From assembly GCA_015680685.1 (NCBI GenBank), contig MNCI01002794.1:49614-113613 (forward strand): 64,000 bases of DNA, read 5' to 3'. This DNA comes from Gnetum montanum (lineage: Eukaryota; Streptophyta; Gnetopsida; Gnetales; Gnetaceae). Under the pieces are notes generated by a model that saw only the letters and a program-made list of their open reading frames with translations, was not told the DNA's origin and searched no databases. Below, one piece after another: positions 1 to 9,152 of this stretch (positions within the stretch are counted from its first letter, which is position 1; the number at the start of each line of letters is the position of its first letter). The translations under genes and the position numbers were made by a program.

Positions 1-570
1 AAATGGAGGGTGTGCATAGATTTTAGGCTACTAAATATGGCAACATTCAAAGATCACTTTCCATTGCCATTTTTCAACTAAGTCTTAGACACCATCATAG
101 GGCATTGCTATTACAGTTTTTTGGATGGATATAGTAGATATAACCAAATAAAAATAGCCCCAAAAGACTAGGCCAATACTACGTTTACAAATCCTCAGGG
201 AATGTTCACATACAAACAAATGTCGTTTGGCTTATGCAATGGCCCTGCAACATTTTAATGATTAGTTCTACGCATATTCCAACAACAGGTAGGGAATGAC
301 ATGGAGGTCTTTATAGATGACTTATCCACTTATGGAGTAAACTTTGATCAAGCCTTGGACCAATTGAAGCAAGTGTTAAAAAGATGTGTAGAAACCAATT
401 TGAGGCTCAACTAGTAGAAAAGCCATTTGATGGTCCAAGAAGGCATAGTACTAGGGCACAAAATCTCACACATAGGGATAAAGGTAGACCTCAAGAAAAT
501 CAAAATTATCTAAGGAGTTACCCATTAACTAGAAACTATCAAAGATATTCAGTCTTTCCTTGGACATACT
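1..570 (+). pseudogene. Ty3/gypsy reverse transcriptase fragment (Ath-1)
   Basis: This is the palm part of an RNA-directed DNA polymerase that would copy the element RNA into DNA in cytoplasmic particles. Frame 1 begins with WRVCIDFRLLN, continues with FLDGYSRYNQI and FTYKQMSFGLCNGPATF, and reaches the catalytic box as FIDD at 310-321, equivalent to the family YxDD box. The N-terminal fingers lie before the window. In-frame stops occur after PFFN and after the GPATF motif, and the frame is lost after about 385. The thumb and connection are poorly readable. It cannot encode an active enzyme. Confidence 0.88.
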
Positions 571-597
571 AGCTACTATAGGAGATTTATTGAGAAC

Positions 598-1110
598 TTG
601 TCAAAGGTTGCCAAACCATTAGTGGAATTAACGAAAAAGGATGTACCTTTTGAGTGGACTAGAGAATGCAAAATAGCTTTCCAAACTTTGAAACAAAAGC
701 TAGTAGAAATATCCATTCTACAAGCTCCTGATTGGTCTAAACCATTCCATATCATGAATGATGCATCCAATTATGCTTTAGGATCTGTACTTACATAGTT
801 AGATGACTAGAAGCATCCTTATTACATCCACTATGTAAGTAGAAGTATCGTTGGTGCACAACTTAACTACACTATCATAGAGAAAGAATTAATGGCTGTA
901 GTGTCTGCACTAGAAAATTTTAGACACTATGTATTGCAATATAAAGTATATATACATACAAATCATAGTGCAATTTGATTCCTCATAAATAAGCCAATGG
1001 TAAGCCCTCATATCATATAATGGTTTGTAATCTTACAAGAGTTCAATTTAACGATGATTGATCGCAAGGGCACCAAGAATGTGGTTGCTGATCATTTATC
1101 TCAGTTGTGA
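598..1110 (+). pseudogene. Ty3/gypsy RNase H fragment (Ath-1)
   Basis: This segment continues the RT frame. It contains a connection region (KVAKPLVELTKKDVPFEW) and then RNase H motifs: FHIMNDASNYALGSVL, where the usual DAS-type motif is seen, ELMAVVSALENFRHYV with the conserved glutamate, and a degraded TNHSAI block. The end reads LQEFNLTMIDRKGTKN followed by VVADHLSQL, the typical RNase H to integrase transition with the last aspartate kept. RNase H removes the RNA template during cDNA synthesis. Stops near 798 and 978 break the frame. Confidence 0.85.
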
Positions 1111-1289
1111 TGGAACAACAAAGAGGATGAGTATCCAATTTCTAATTAATTCCCTGATGAATTCCTCTTTACTAGTGTAGTGAATGATCAATCACCCATG
1201 GAGACAAACTGGTACAGTAGCATTCTTACCTATCTCCTCACCCAATAAACACCACAAGAGTTAAACCTTAAGAAGAAACAACAATTTCT

Positions 1290-2450
1290 TTATCGAGCCA
1301 AGTACTTTATGGAGATTAATGAGTAACTTTAAAAAGTGTGTCATGATGGCTTGGTTCGATGGTGTGTTCCTGATATATATCAACTACATGTTCTTCAAGA
1401 TGCTCATGAGGGTCCTTGTGGGGGTCATTGTGTTGGGAGATGAATGGCCATCAAGATCCTACTTGCAGGATATTATTGGCCTACATTATTTTGGGATGCC
1501 CATCATTTCATCCAATCTTGTGAGCGATGTCAACATGATGGGGGAATGATTGCTAGAATGGAGGGTTCGCAACAATGGATTGAATTGTTAGAACCCTTTG
1601 ACATTTAGGGAATTTATTTTATGGGGCTGATTACACAAATGTTTAATGGAAAAGCTTATATTATTGTTGCTATTGATTACCTAACAAAATGGGCCGAAGC
1701 AGTTGCTGTTAAAGATTGTACATCATCTACAGCTGCATGATTTGTTCAACAACAAATCATAAACAGGTTTGGTGTGCCATGTGCACTTATATTAGATAAT
1801 GGTACACACTTCATAGGTGCAGCTTTTTGGAAATTAATGTAATGCTTAGGGGTTGAGCATAAATGGACTACACCATACCACCCCCAAGCGAACGGTCAAG
1901 TAGAAGTCACTAATAGGAAGATTATGAAGATATTGACAAGAACCATTAGCAAGTTTAGGTGAGACTAGAGCATTAAACTGAATGATGCTCTTTGGGCATA
2001 TCGCTCCACATGGATAATCTCTATAGTCTACTCTCCCTATGAGTTAGTGTATGATAAATTACCAACGCTTCCCATTCAAATTGAGCTCTGTACACTATCC
2101 ATGGCATGTGACCTCAACCTTGACCTTGATCTAGTATAGAAATAATCATTAGTAACCCTTAACTTGCTAGATGAAAATTGATTAGCTACCTTGTCATCTA
2201 ATCAATTGCACAAGGCCTTCAATAAATAACATTATGACCTAAGAATTAGGATAGTTAAATATCAGCCAGGAGATAAGGTTCTCTACTACAATCCCACACA
2301 TGTACCACAACGTACTAAATTTCAAACACTATGGGAAGGACCTTATATTATTTATGCAACTTTTCCTTTAGGGGCCATGACAATATACAAACTTGAGAGC
2401 TTGGATAAGAAAATTTTGGTCAACATGCAACAAACCAAACCTTTCTAGGA
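1290..2450 (+). pseudogene. Ty3/gypsy integrase (Ath-1)
   Basis: Integrase inserts the cDNA into host chromosomes. A decayed HHCC zinc finger reads DAHEGPCGGHCVGR, then GYYWPTLFWDAHHF and CERCQHDGG. In the DDE core the first aspartate has become tyrosine (GIYFMG where the family has GIDFMG; codon at 1615). The second aspartate is kept in LDNGTHF (1795) and the glutamate in GQVEVTNR (1903). After the core, WAYRST and a basic C-terminal segment ending near VNMQQTKPF (about 2430) are visible. Several stops, mostly where Trp, Gln or Arg codons are expected, interrupt it. Inactive. Confidence 0.9.
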
Positions 2451-4487
2451 GCTTAGGATAGCCAATACACATGCTACCTCCCTTGATGGACAACCCTGCT
2501 CACTATTTTAGATCTCCTCCTTCCAACTTAGTCTTGGGGAAGATGGACCCCTATGCTAACCATTTTAGGCCCTTAGTTCTTTTTGAATCTTCGGTTTACA
2601 CATTTTCCAACTTTGCTTATTTTTGTTTTACACCATTGTTCATGTTTTTACTATTTCTTTGTTTTGTTTTATTTACTTTTATTCATCATCCAATAAGTGC
2701 TCATGATGGTGGATTGCATTATGTCATATTGATTGCTAATGTTTGGTTTTTACCTTTGAATTATGATGTTGATATTAAGGTATGGTTATTTTGGTAAAAC
2801 AGGTAATGAGTCCATGTCGTCCACTCATCCATACGACTCTATGGTCTCCTTTGGCTTAGAACTGTACAGTCTTCTTTTTCTAAGTATACTCATTAATGAA
2901 TTGGTGGCTTGGTACTTTTCAAACCAAGGAAAGACTCAAAGGATGAAAAGGGTGTGACTTCAAGGGGATTTGATGCATTTTTGCTAGCCATTCTCTTGGG
3001 TGCTTGGATGCTTGTTTCTTAGGTTTTCCACCATTCTGACATTGTTCAAAAATCAGGAAGTTAAGTGAATAAAAATAAGTCTTTGCATGGTGAGGCTCTC
3101 ATGCAAAAGAAAATAAAAAAAAAAATAAAAAAATGGAAGAAGAAGAAGAAAAGTTAGAATTCAAAGCACACCTCTTAGAAATAATAAAGCAATATGGGCT
3201 ACCAGCACTAGTTATAAAATTGGAAAGACATGTTACCCATGCTTGAAGGTTGCCTCTAACTAAGGTCCTTTCTCACATCCTACTTCTCCATCTGGCTCTC
3301 CTTGGGATGGTGGTCACTCTTTGTGAAGGCATTGTTGTTACTTCAAGAGGATGGATTGGCCAAGAATATTGATGTGAGGTAACTGAATGTGGTTGGTTTG
3401 AGTTTAGATTTGGGATGAAGTTCTACTTAGTCACCTTAACCATGAAATACACAAGGGGCTTTAGAAAACCTTGTTCTTGGGATTCCATTCCATTCTCTCC
3501 TCTCCATCTTTCTTTCCATTTTCCACCTCATTACTGATTTTATCATTAGTCTATTCTAGGTTGATGCATTATTTTTCTTTGGTGAATTCTTGTGGGTAAG
3601 TTTTTAACTCTTGCTTCCAAATGACATTCCTAGAGCCTACGGACTCTTTGGTTTGTGGTTTTATCAGGGCATCAAAGGCATGATCCTACTTTGGGGAGGA
3701 CCCATTGGCATTCCTTTTTGATGTAATTGTTAAGTTATTTTCTTCAAATATTTCTTATAATTAATCATCTCTTATTTCATCCCCATCCATAACATCCATT
3801 TTATTGGCGTTGCCATTGTTATTTTTTCCCATATTTCTTGTTTCTCATATATTTCCATCTTATATCTACTAGAGGTTTTCTCTTAGTCATGGGGTCCTTG
3901 GCACAAATTTTTTAATTTTCTTCATTTTACTATTCGCCTAACCCCTACACCTTGGGTAGTCACCTATGATAAATCTCTGAACTAGTTTTTGCCATAACCA
4001 TAACTCAGCCAATGTGCTTCATATCGAGGCAAGGTATCAACTGCATTATGGTTTATCTATCCTTGCTCATTTATGACTGTATTGTTTGTGCAGATGGCGA
4101 TCATAAAAATAATGGATTGGGCTTGGAGGAAGCACTCAGGATGGACCAGAACTGGAGCATTTATGAAATGATCAAGTCTGGTGGCATGGCTATGGATAAA
4201 TAACAAAAGGCACAATCTTAGCATTAGTAGCAAGAAACTTCATTTTCTTTCTCTCTCTTTCTTTACAAGATGCCAAATAAAGCTTTGGATGTCATTTATG
4301 TACTAGTGTTCACCACAATGATCATGAATACTAATGTTGTAATATGCTTATTGATTTGTTCACTGGGCATGTTGAGTCTGTCATCCCATTCCGCCATCAG
4401 TTGTCAATTAGTCAATAATCCCATACCTTCTCAATATTTTGTAAAGAACTTACTTCTTTTCTTCTAACTCGAGGACAATTTTTCATT
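2451..4487 (+). other. Non-coding 3' region of Ath-1 between integrase and polypurine tract
   Basis: No supported coding sequence is seen in about 2 kb. The stretch is collinear with 12480-14414 of Ath-2, and parts are collinear on the minus strand with 63130-64000 of Ath-3. The resemblance includes the blocks around the phrases gtgacttcaag, ggtatcaa and cccatacctt. Athila elements often carry an env-like reading frame here. The short open frames in this copy (for example 2471-2797, with a hydrophobic middle) are not kept in Ath-2, so I do not call one. An A-rich run lies at about 3110-3135. Confidence 0.7.
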
Positions 4488-4501
4488 CAATCATGGGGGT
4501 A
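4488..4501 (+). promoter_or_regulatory. Polypurine tract of Ath-1
   Basis: The sequence TCATGGGGGTA lies directly before the LTR start. The same motif precedes the 3' LTR of Ath-2 (14415-14426) and, on the minus strand, of Ath-3 (59267-59280). It would prime plus-strand DNA synthesis. Confidence 0.75.
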
Positions 4502-4507
4502 TGATAA

Positions 4508-4665
4508 GAGCAGTTACTCTAATTATTAGAGTGGTTACTCTAGCGGTTACTCTAGTGGTTACTCTAGTGGTTATTCTAATTATTAGAGTGGTTACTCTAG
4601 CGGTTACTTTAGCAATTATTCTAATTGTTAGAGTGGTTACTCTAATTATTAGAGTTGTTGCTCCT
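4508..4665 (+). repeat. Tandem GGTTACTCTA-type repeat in the U3 of Ath-1
   Basis: About a dozen imperfect units of roughly 10-13 bp, built on agtggTTACTCTA with attattctaatt variants, fill the space between LTR start and TATA box. Short open frames on both strands here are artefacts of the repeat. The position directly upstream of the TATA box suggests a repeated enhancer element, which is inference. Confidence 0.8.
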
Positions 4666-4670
4666 AAGTC

Positions 4671-4678
4671 TATAAATA
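4671..4678 (+). promoter_or_regulatory. TATA box of the Ath-1 LTR
   Basis: TATAAATA follows CTCCTAAGTC. The same TATAAATA at the same relative place occurs in every Athila-like LTR of this window (8285, 14561, and on the minus strand 15580-15587 and 59104-59111). Confidence 0.7.
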
Positions 4679-5432
4679 TAGTGCCCAGGTGCATAATTGG
4701 GAGGAAGTCTTTTAGTAGTTAAGTAGTGAAACTCTTGTAGTCTGTTTGAAAGTTAGAGTATTTTTCAAGTGCCCACAGTAGGAGGTCGAAGTGTAGATGG
4801 ATCTTTATTTGAGCATTGTGTACATGAGCACACCTTATGTATGGCAATAAGAATGAGCTTTTTGATTCATCCTTGCAGCACTTGAGATTTGTTTTCTTAC
4901 ACATTTCTTTTATTTTATTTTTTATGCATTTATTTTATTTTATGCACTTTACATTTATGTTATTAGCATAGTAATTCATTTTCATCAATTAAGAAAATCG
5001 TTAAATTACACTCAGTACTAGCGCTTCGAGCATGTATGTAATGCTTGGTAACCTAGTAATGATTAGTGTTTGGTAATCCTAGCAATGTTCCACTGGTTTA
5101 GGGTGTGTATGGAAAATGAGAATGGATGCTGGTGTTAGGATTAGTTAGAACTTAGTTGATGAGTAGTTAAGTTAAATTAGTCATTTAGTTATCTCTCTCT
5201 CCTTCCCTACTAGCACAAGACATAAAAACATAAAAGCTATAAAAATCATATGCCTTAAGCTTACTTAACCATACAATCATGACATATAGGTAAGCTTGGG
5301 AAGACAATGATCAACCAACCCATCCTTGTTCCACAAGGGCGAATAAGCATTTAGTCCTTGGAATTTGATTGGATCATGCATGAAACACTTGTATTCGTAT
5401 GGTTGAGAGTAGGGGTACCTTGCCGCTTATCA

Positions 5433-5700
5433 GTACTTATCAAAAAGAGGATAGTGAATTAGAATTGATGAATTATTATAAGTAGGGTATTATTTTATGT
5501 GCCAAGTGTGTGGTTAAATGGTTATTTGATAGAGATCAGTGGAAGTATCTTTTCCAAGAAGTGCATTTAAATGGGTAAGCATAGAGATAGTGGTTACTGG
5601 AGAGATACTCATTTTTAAAATATGATCCTTTTCTCAAAAGGCATTACTATATAAGATTCTATTATCATAAGACATATTTAAAAGGCTTAGAGCTTTATTA
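5433..5700. other. Flanking DNA after Ath-1, nothing recognised
   Basis: AT-rich sequence with no open frame or repeat that I can assign. The target duplication of Ath-1 cannot be tested because its 5' end is outside the window. Confidence 0.5.
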
Positions 5701-6540
5701 GTGATTTTTGAAACTTCAATAGTATTATTGTGTCTACCTCTATGCTTGATAAGCTTTCTCCTTGGTGGCTTCTAATTAATAATAAATCATTGTCTAATAA
5801 GTGTCCATTTCCTTATAGTACATGGTGTAAGCTTGGCATTTCCTCCCTTTCATTTCTTTACATACATAATTGCTAGAGTACTTGGCGTGAGTTTCAATGC
5901 TTCTACAACATTAATGCTTCTAAAAAGTTAATCTATCAGATAGCTTGGACAAAAGCATAGCTATTCAAGTTTCCTATAATGAATTTCTCATTTTTTCTTG
6001 GCTTAATGACCATCATGTTTTTCCTTTTTGGATCAAGATTATGTATACTCTTATAAGTTCTAATACTAATTTTGGCCATGATTCAACTACCTTTAAAAGG
6101 TTAATTTGTGTAGTTATGGAAGCAATAAATTTAGAAGATATGGAATGCCACTACTTCAAAAATTAGACATTTTTTATAGTCCTTATCCATAAAATTTTTT
6201 TATTGGTATTTAGTGCTCTTATTCAAATGTTTATGACCCAAGATATCCTATGTGCAACATGGAAGATACTTTTATCCATTGTCTTTTTACTTGTTGCCTT
6301 GATTGTAGCTCTTGGAAGTAGTGTAGTAGGTATTTACATTATTTTTACTTGGGATTAGATAAAGTTTTATTTGGTAACACTCCTCAAATTCAAGGATTTC
6401 TACTTCATAGTTGGCATTACTTTCATCCTCTCATTCTTTATGCCATTTGGAAGTTTCAATGTAATGTGGTTTCTCAAAGAGATTCTCTAGCTGATTTTCT
6501 TCCTTTGTTAATTCAAGGTAACATCACTCAATAGCTAATG
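5700..6540 (+). pseudogene. LINE remnant: C-terminal zinc-binding region of a non-LTR reverse transcriptase
   Basis: Broken + strand frames suggest the end of a plant L1-type LINE ORF2. Around 6225-6330 the reading YPMCNMEDTFIHCLF followed by TCCLDC resembles the zf-RVT pattern (C-x2-C, T-x2-H, C) seen after the RT domain. Further on, HPLILYAIWKFQCNV (about 6427-6475) resembles the conserved IWKxRN-type block. Before it, 5945-6166 is open without a recognisable motif. There are many stops and no poly-A tail that I can assign. The family call is inference from these motifs only. Confidence 0.45.
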
Positions 6541-8136
6541 ATTTAGCTAAATTACTAATTCTTTCTCTCTATAATTTTATTTTTTACTAACAATAAGTGT
6601 TTAATAGGAAGTAAAAACTCATTTGGATGCTTTTGAATGAGGTCAAGGTCTAATCCTTTTTCTATCCTAGAGGGAAGGTATTTTAGGATTAGTTGTAAGG
6701 ATAAAATCTAAAAAGGAATCTCCAAAAATATTGGGACTTTTATTTTTGTTGTTTTAGAGTTCTTATTTGCTTTTCTACTTTTGTACTTTGAATCTAATTT
6801 TTTAAATATTTTTATTTTTTGGGATCCAGCATCTCCCTCCCAATAATAATAAAGAAAGGGTAGCTTCAAAGAGGGGTTGAACTATATGAGAAAAAATAAT
6901 AGAGTAAATAATATTTTCTCTACCTTGAATAATGAGTTGAGGGCAAAGCCTTTCCAAACAAGAACAAGTTTATATTTAGACATTGTCAAGAAATCTGTTA
7001 TGCACAATCATGAGTAAGAGAATGGAACATAGAGTAATTATAAGATTGATGCCAAGAGAGCCAACATTACCAAGTATTTCTAAGCATAACTTGTAGGATT
7101 TTAAAACTTTCAAAAATAATAATTTAATAATCTATATCTATGATACTACAAAAGCTCTAATTGGTCAACCAATGAGTTAAAAGTCATCTAGCAAATACTA
7201 CAATGAGCTCACATTTCTAAGAATGGGTCCTAATACAACATAAAAGAATAACTAAAATAAAATCCAAGTATTTAACATGTCTGCTTACTATATCTTTACT
7301 TTATTTTAAAAATCTTAGAATGAAATAAAATATAACCATATAAACATAAATAAAATACTAGTTATGGGCCATTATCATCCTTCAAATCTATCCATTTGAG
7401 AGTAACAAGGGTTAGTGACATAATAAAAAATAATTCAAAATTGAAAAGAAAAAAAAGAATTAATAAAATACCAATGTATCACATGTAAAAATGGAGTTAA
7501 TAGTTCAAATCTTAATAATCATAAAAGAAAGGGGTATAAGCATATACTAGGATACCTCTTATTATAGACATGCTATAATTAAGATACAACCTCATGGTTA
7601 AGAGCGAAGCATAAATAATAGTTAATGAAGTATAGATCCTAGGTTCTAGACATAAGAGTATTATAATAAAATTATTTTACATAAGGAAAATATTTCTTAT
7701 ATAATTTAGCTTTTCATTAAAATATGCTATGGGATTATCTAGAAAATTAGGATAATAGCATAGCTCTATTGAAACAAAGTAGATGTGTTCCATTATAATA
7801 TATAGGATACACCACTGTAAAAGAGTGCCATCATCCATTATATGACTACGTCAAAACAATGAAGTGTTAGTTTAGTAGAAAGAGTCTTGATTTGCAAGTT
7901 TTAACTTATGGGTGGGTAACATGAAGTTATAAGGTATAATTTTACTATATGTCTTGGGGTTAAATATTATTAAAAATTTAAAAAAATTTCAAATCTAATC
8001 ATCCTAAAAAAAAGGTTAATTCATATGGAGGGGTGTCAAATCCCCAAAAAATACTGATAATAAGAATACAATTTAGAGCATATCACATGTTTAATTACTA
8101 AGTAGAAAGTCCCAAACATAACATGGATTCTCATTC
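6541..8136. other. Old AT-rich intergenic DNA
   Basis: I see no gene here. The stretch is rich in A and T with scattered short runs. The only structured piece is the SINE-like tRNA-related segment near 7866. Confidence 0.5.
7866..7935 (+). repeat. tRNA-related SINE-like fragment
   Basis: A block resembling the 5' half of a tRNA reads TTAGTTTAGTAGAAAGAG and then TCTTGATTTGCAAG. A related block on the minus strand at about 39090-39160 reads TAGCCTAGTGGTAAGAC, which fits the RNA polymerase III A-box, and then TCTTGATTTGG. Two copies of the same tRNA-like head suggest an old SINE family. B boxes are degraded. Confidence 0.35.
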
Positions 8137-8145
8137 TGATGGGAT

Positions 8146-8270
8146 GCGATATCACATGGGCTATGATATCGTGTATGCGATATCACATCCACCATGATAT
8201 CCTATCCCCTGTGATATTTCGTACACGATATTGCGTCCTTCCCTGCGATATCGCGTACGTGATATTGCAG
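8146..8270 (+). repeat. GATATC palindrome array in U3 of the Ath-2 5' LTR
   Basis: Eight GATAT cores, most as GCGATATCAC or TGATATCGTG, follow each other at about 14-20 bp spacing. The 3' LTR has seven (14436-14550), and the nested solo LTR has a single one next to its TATA box. Unit number therefore changes between copies. The location directly upstream of the TATA box makes a promoter or enhancer role likely (inference). Confidence 0.8.
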
Positions 8271-8284
8271 TGCGTCGCCAAGTC

Positions 8285-8292
8285 TATAAATA
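8285..8292 (+). promoter_or_regulatory. TATA box of the Ath-2 5' LTR
   Basis: TATAAATA in the context AGTC-TATAAATA-AGAGGC, immediately after the palindrome array. It would start transcription of the element around 8315-8325. Confidence 0.7.
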
Positions 8293-9010
8293 AGAGGCAG
8301 CTCTCCCTTGTTTCTCATTCTAGATCTAGACCCTTAGCGAAACTCTAGCAGTTTTACCTCTCCAAAGATAGAATAATTTCCATGTGCCCATAGTAGGAGC
8401 TCCAAAGTGAACGGATCTTTATTCAAGCAAATATTGTACCTGAACATAAGTTTGTGTACAGAAATAAAGATGAACTGTTGGATAAACCTTGCAGTGCATG
8501 GACTAAGCTAATTAGGATTTTAATTACTGTTATTTATTATTTATCATTGAAATGATTTATTAGTTAATTAAATCTCTCTTAAACCTTCTCCCATAGTTAA
8601 GTGTATTCAGTATGACCACTTTGATCATGTGCGTTACGGTTGATAATCCCAGTAACAAATAGCATTTGGTAACCAAGGTTGTATTGGTTCAAGGTGTGAA
8701 CGGTAAGTGGGAATGGATACTGATGCTAGGTTAGTTAATGCTTAGTTAGTTAGTTAAAGTTAGTTAATTAATCTCTTCACCCTTTACCTCATTAGCATAG
8801 GAGATAAAACATAAAAGCTATAAAAATCGCATACCTCAGACTTAACCATACAACCGTGAAAAATACAAGTAAGTCTAGGAAGACAACGAACGATTAACCT
8901 TAAGTGTTCCATAAGGCTTGTAGGCACTTAGTCTATGGAATTCGATTGGATCGCGCATGTAACACTCATATTCGTATGGTTGAGTGTAGGGGTACCTCGC
9001 CACTCATCAT

Positions 9011-9028
9011 TGGCGTCGTTGCCGAGGA
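9011..9028 (+). promoter_or_regulatory. Primer-binding site of Ath-2, tRNA-Asp type
   Basis: TGGCGTCGTTGCCGAGGA lies one base after the LTR. It differs at two positions from TGGCGCCGTTGCCGGGGA, the complement of the 3' end of plant tRNA-Asp(GUC), which Athila elements use. Minus-strand cDNA would start here. Confidence 0.85.
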
Positions 9029-9152
9029 CTAAGTGTTTGTGCACTAAGTAGAACATAGAAAATCATCCACATCATTGGGAAGCTTAAATGAACCCTTAGA
9101 GTCAATCAGAAGAAATTTGAACAATAGTTAATAGCACACCAACAAGACAACA

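Larger units (their letters stand above)
1..5432 (+). mobile_element. Ath-1: 3' portion of an Athila-like Ty3/gypsy retrotransposon
   Basis: Reading on the + strand gives RT, RNase H, integrase, a long 3' non-coding region, a polypurine tract and a 3' LTR, which is the Ty3/gypsy order (integrase last). The 5' LTR, gag, protease and the first part of RT lie before the window. The LTR ends are the inverted pair TGATAAG and CTTATCA. The 3' region and LTR are related to those of Ath-2 (8137-16173) and Ath-3 (58335-64000). The Athila-like assignment is inference from RT and integrase motifs and from the tRNA-Asp-type PBS of the related Ath-2. All reading frames are broken. Confidence 0.9.
4502..5432 (+). 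repeat. 3' LTR of Ath-1 (931 bp)
   Basis: The LTR starts TGATAAG right after the polypurine tract and ends CTTATCA, a 7-bp inverted terminal repeat. U3 (4502-4670) consists almost entirely of a short tandem repeat. A TATA box sits at 4671-4678. The R/U5 part (for example gtgcccacagtaggag, and the end around ggggtacc) is shared with the LTRs of Ath-2 and Ath-3, while U3 is not. The 5' partner is outside the window, so age cannot be estimated from the LTR pair. Confidence 0.85.
8137..9009 (+). repeat. 5' LTR of Ath-2 (873 bp)
   Basis: It begins TGATGGGATG and ends CACTCATCA, one base before the PBS. U3 holds an array of GATATC palindromes, followed by a TATA box. From about 8375 to the end it is similar to the LTRs of Ath-1 and Ath-3. 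Confidence 0.88.

Noticed and set aside
2471-2797. 108-codon frame with a hydrophobic segment as a possible env-like protein of Ath-1
   Set aside because: The collinear region of Ath-2 (12480-12800) does not keep the frame; there is no signal peptide followed by a surface domain.
4491-4722. Overlapping open frames on both strands rich in Thr/Arg/Ile/Val
   Set aside because: They are translations of the short tandem repeat in the LTR U3 and have no independent support.
8146-8270. Regularly spaced palindromes as a CRISPR-like array
   Set aside because: Eukaryotic LTR context, unit too short and spacing too irregular; position upstream of a TATA box explains it as U3.
8146-8270. GATATC palindromes as phosphate-starvation P1BS sites
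   Set aside because: P1BS is GNATATNC; the units here do not have G and C at the required distances.
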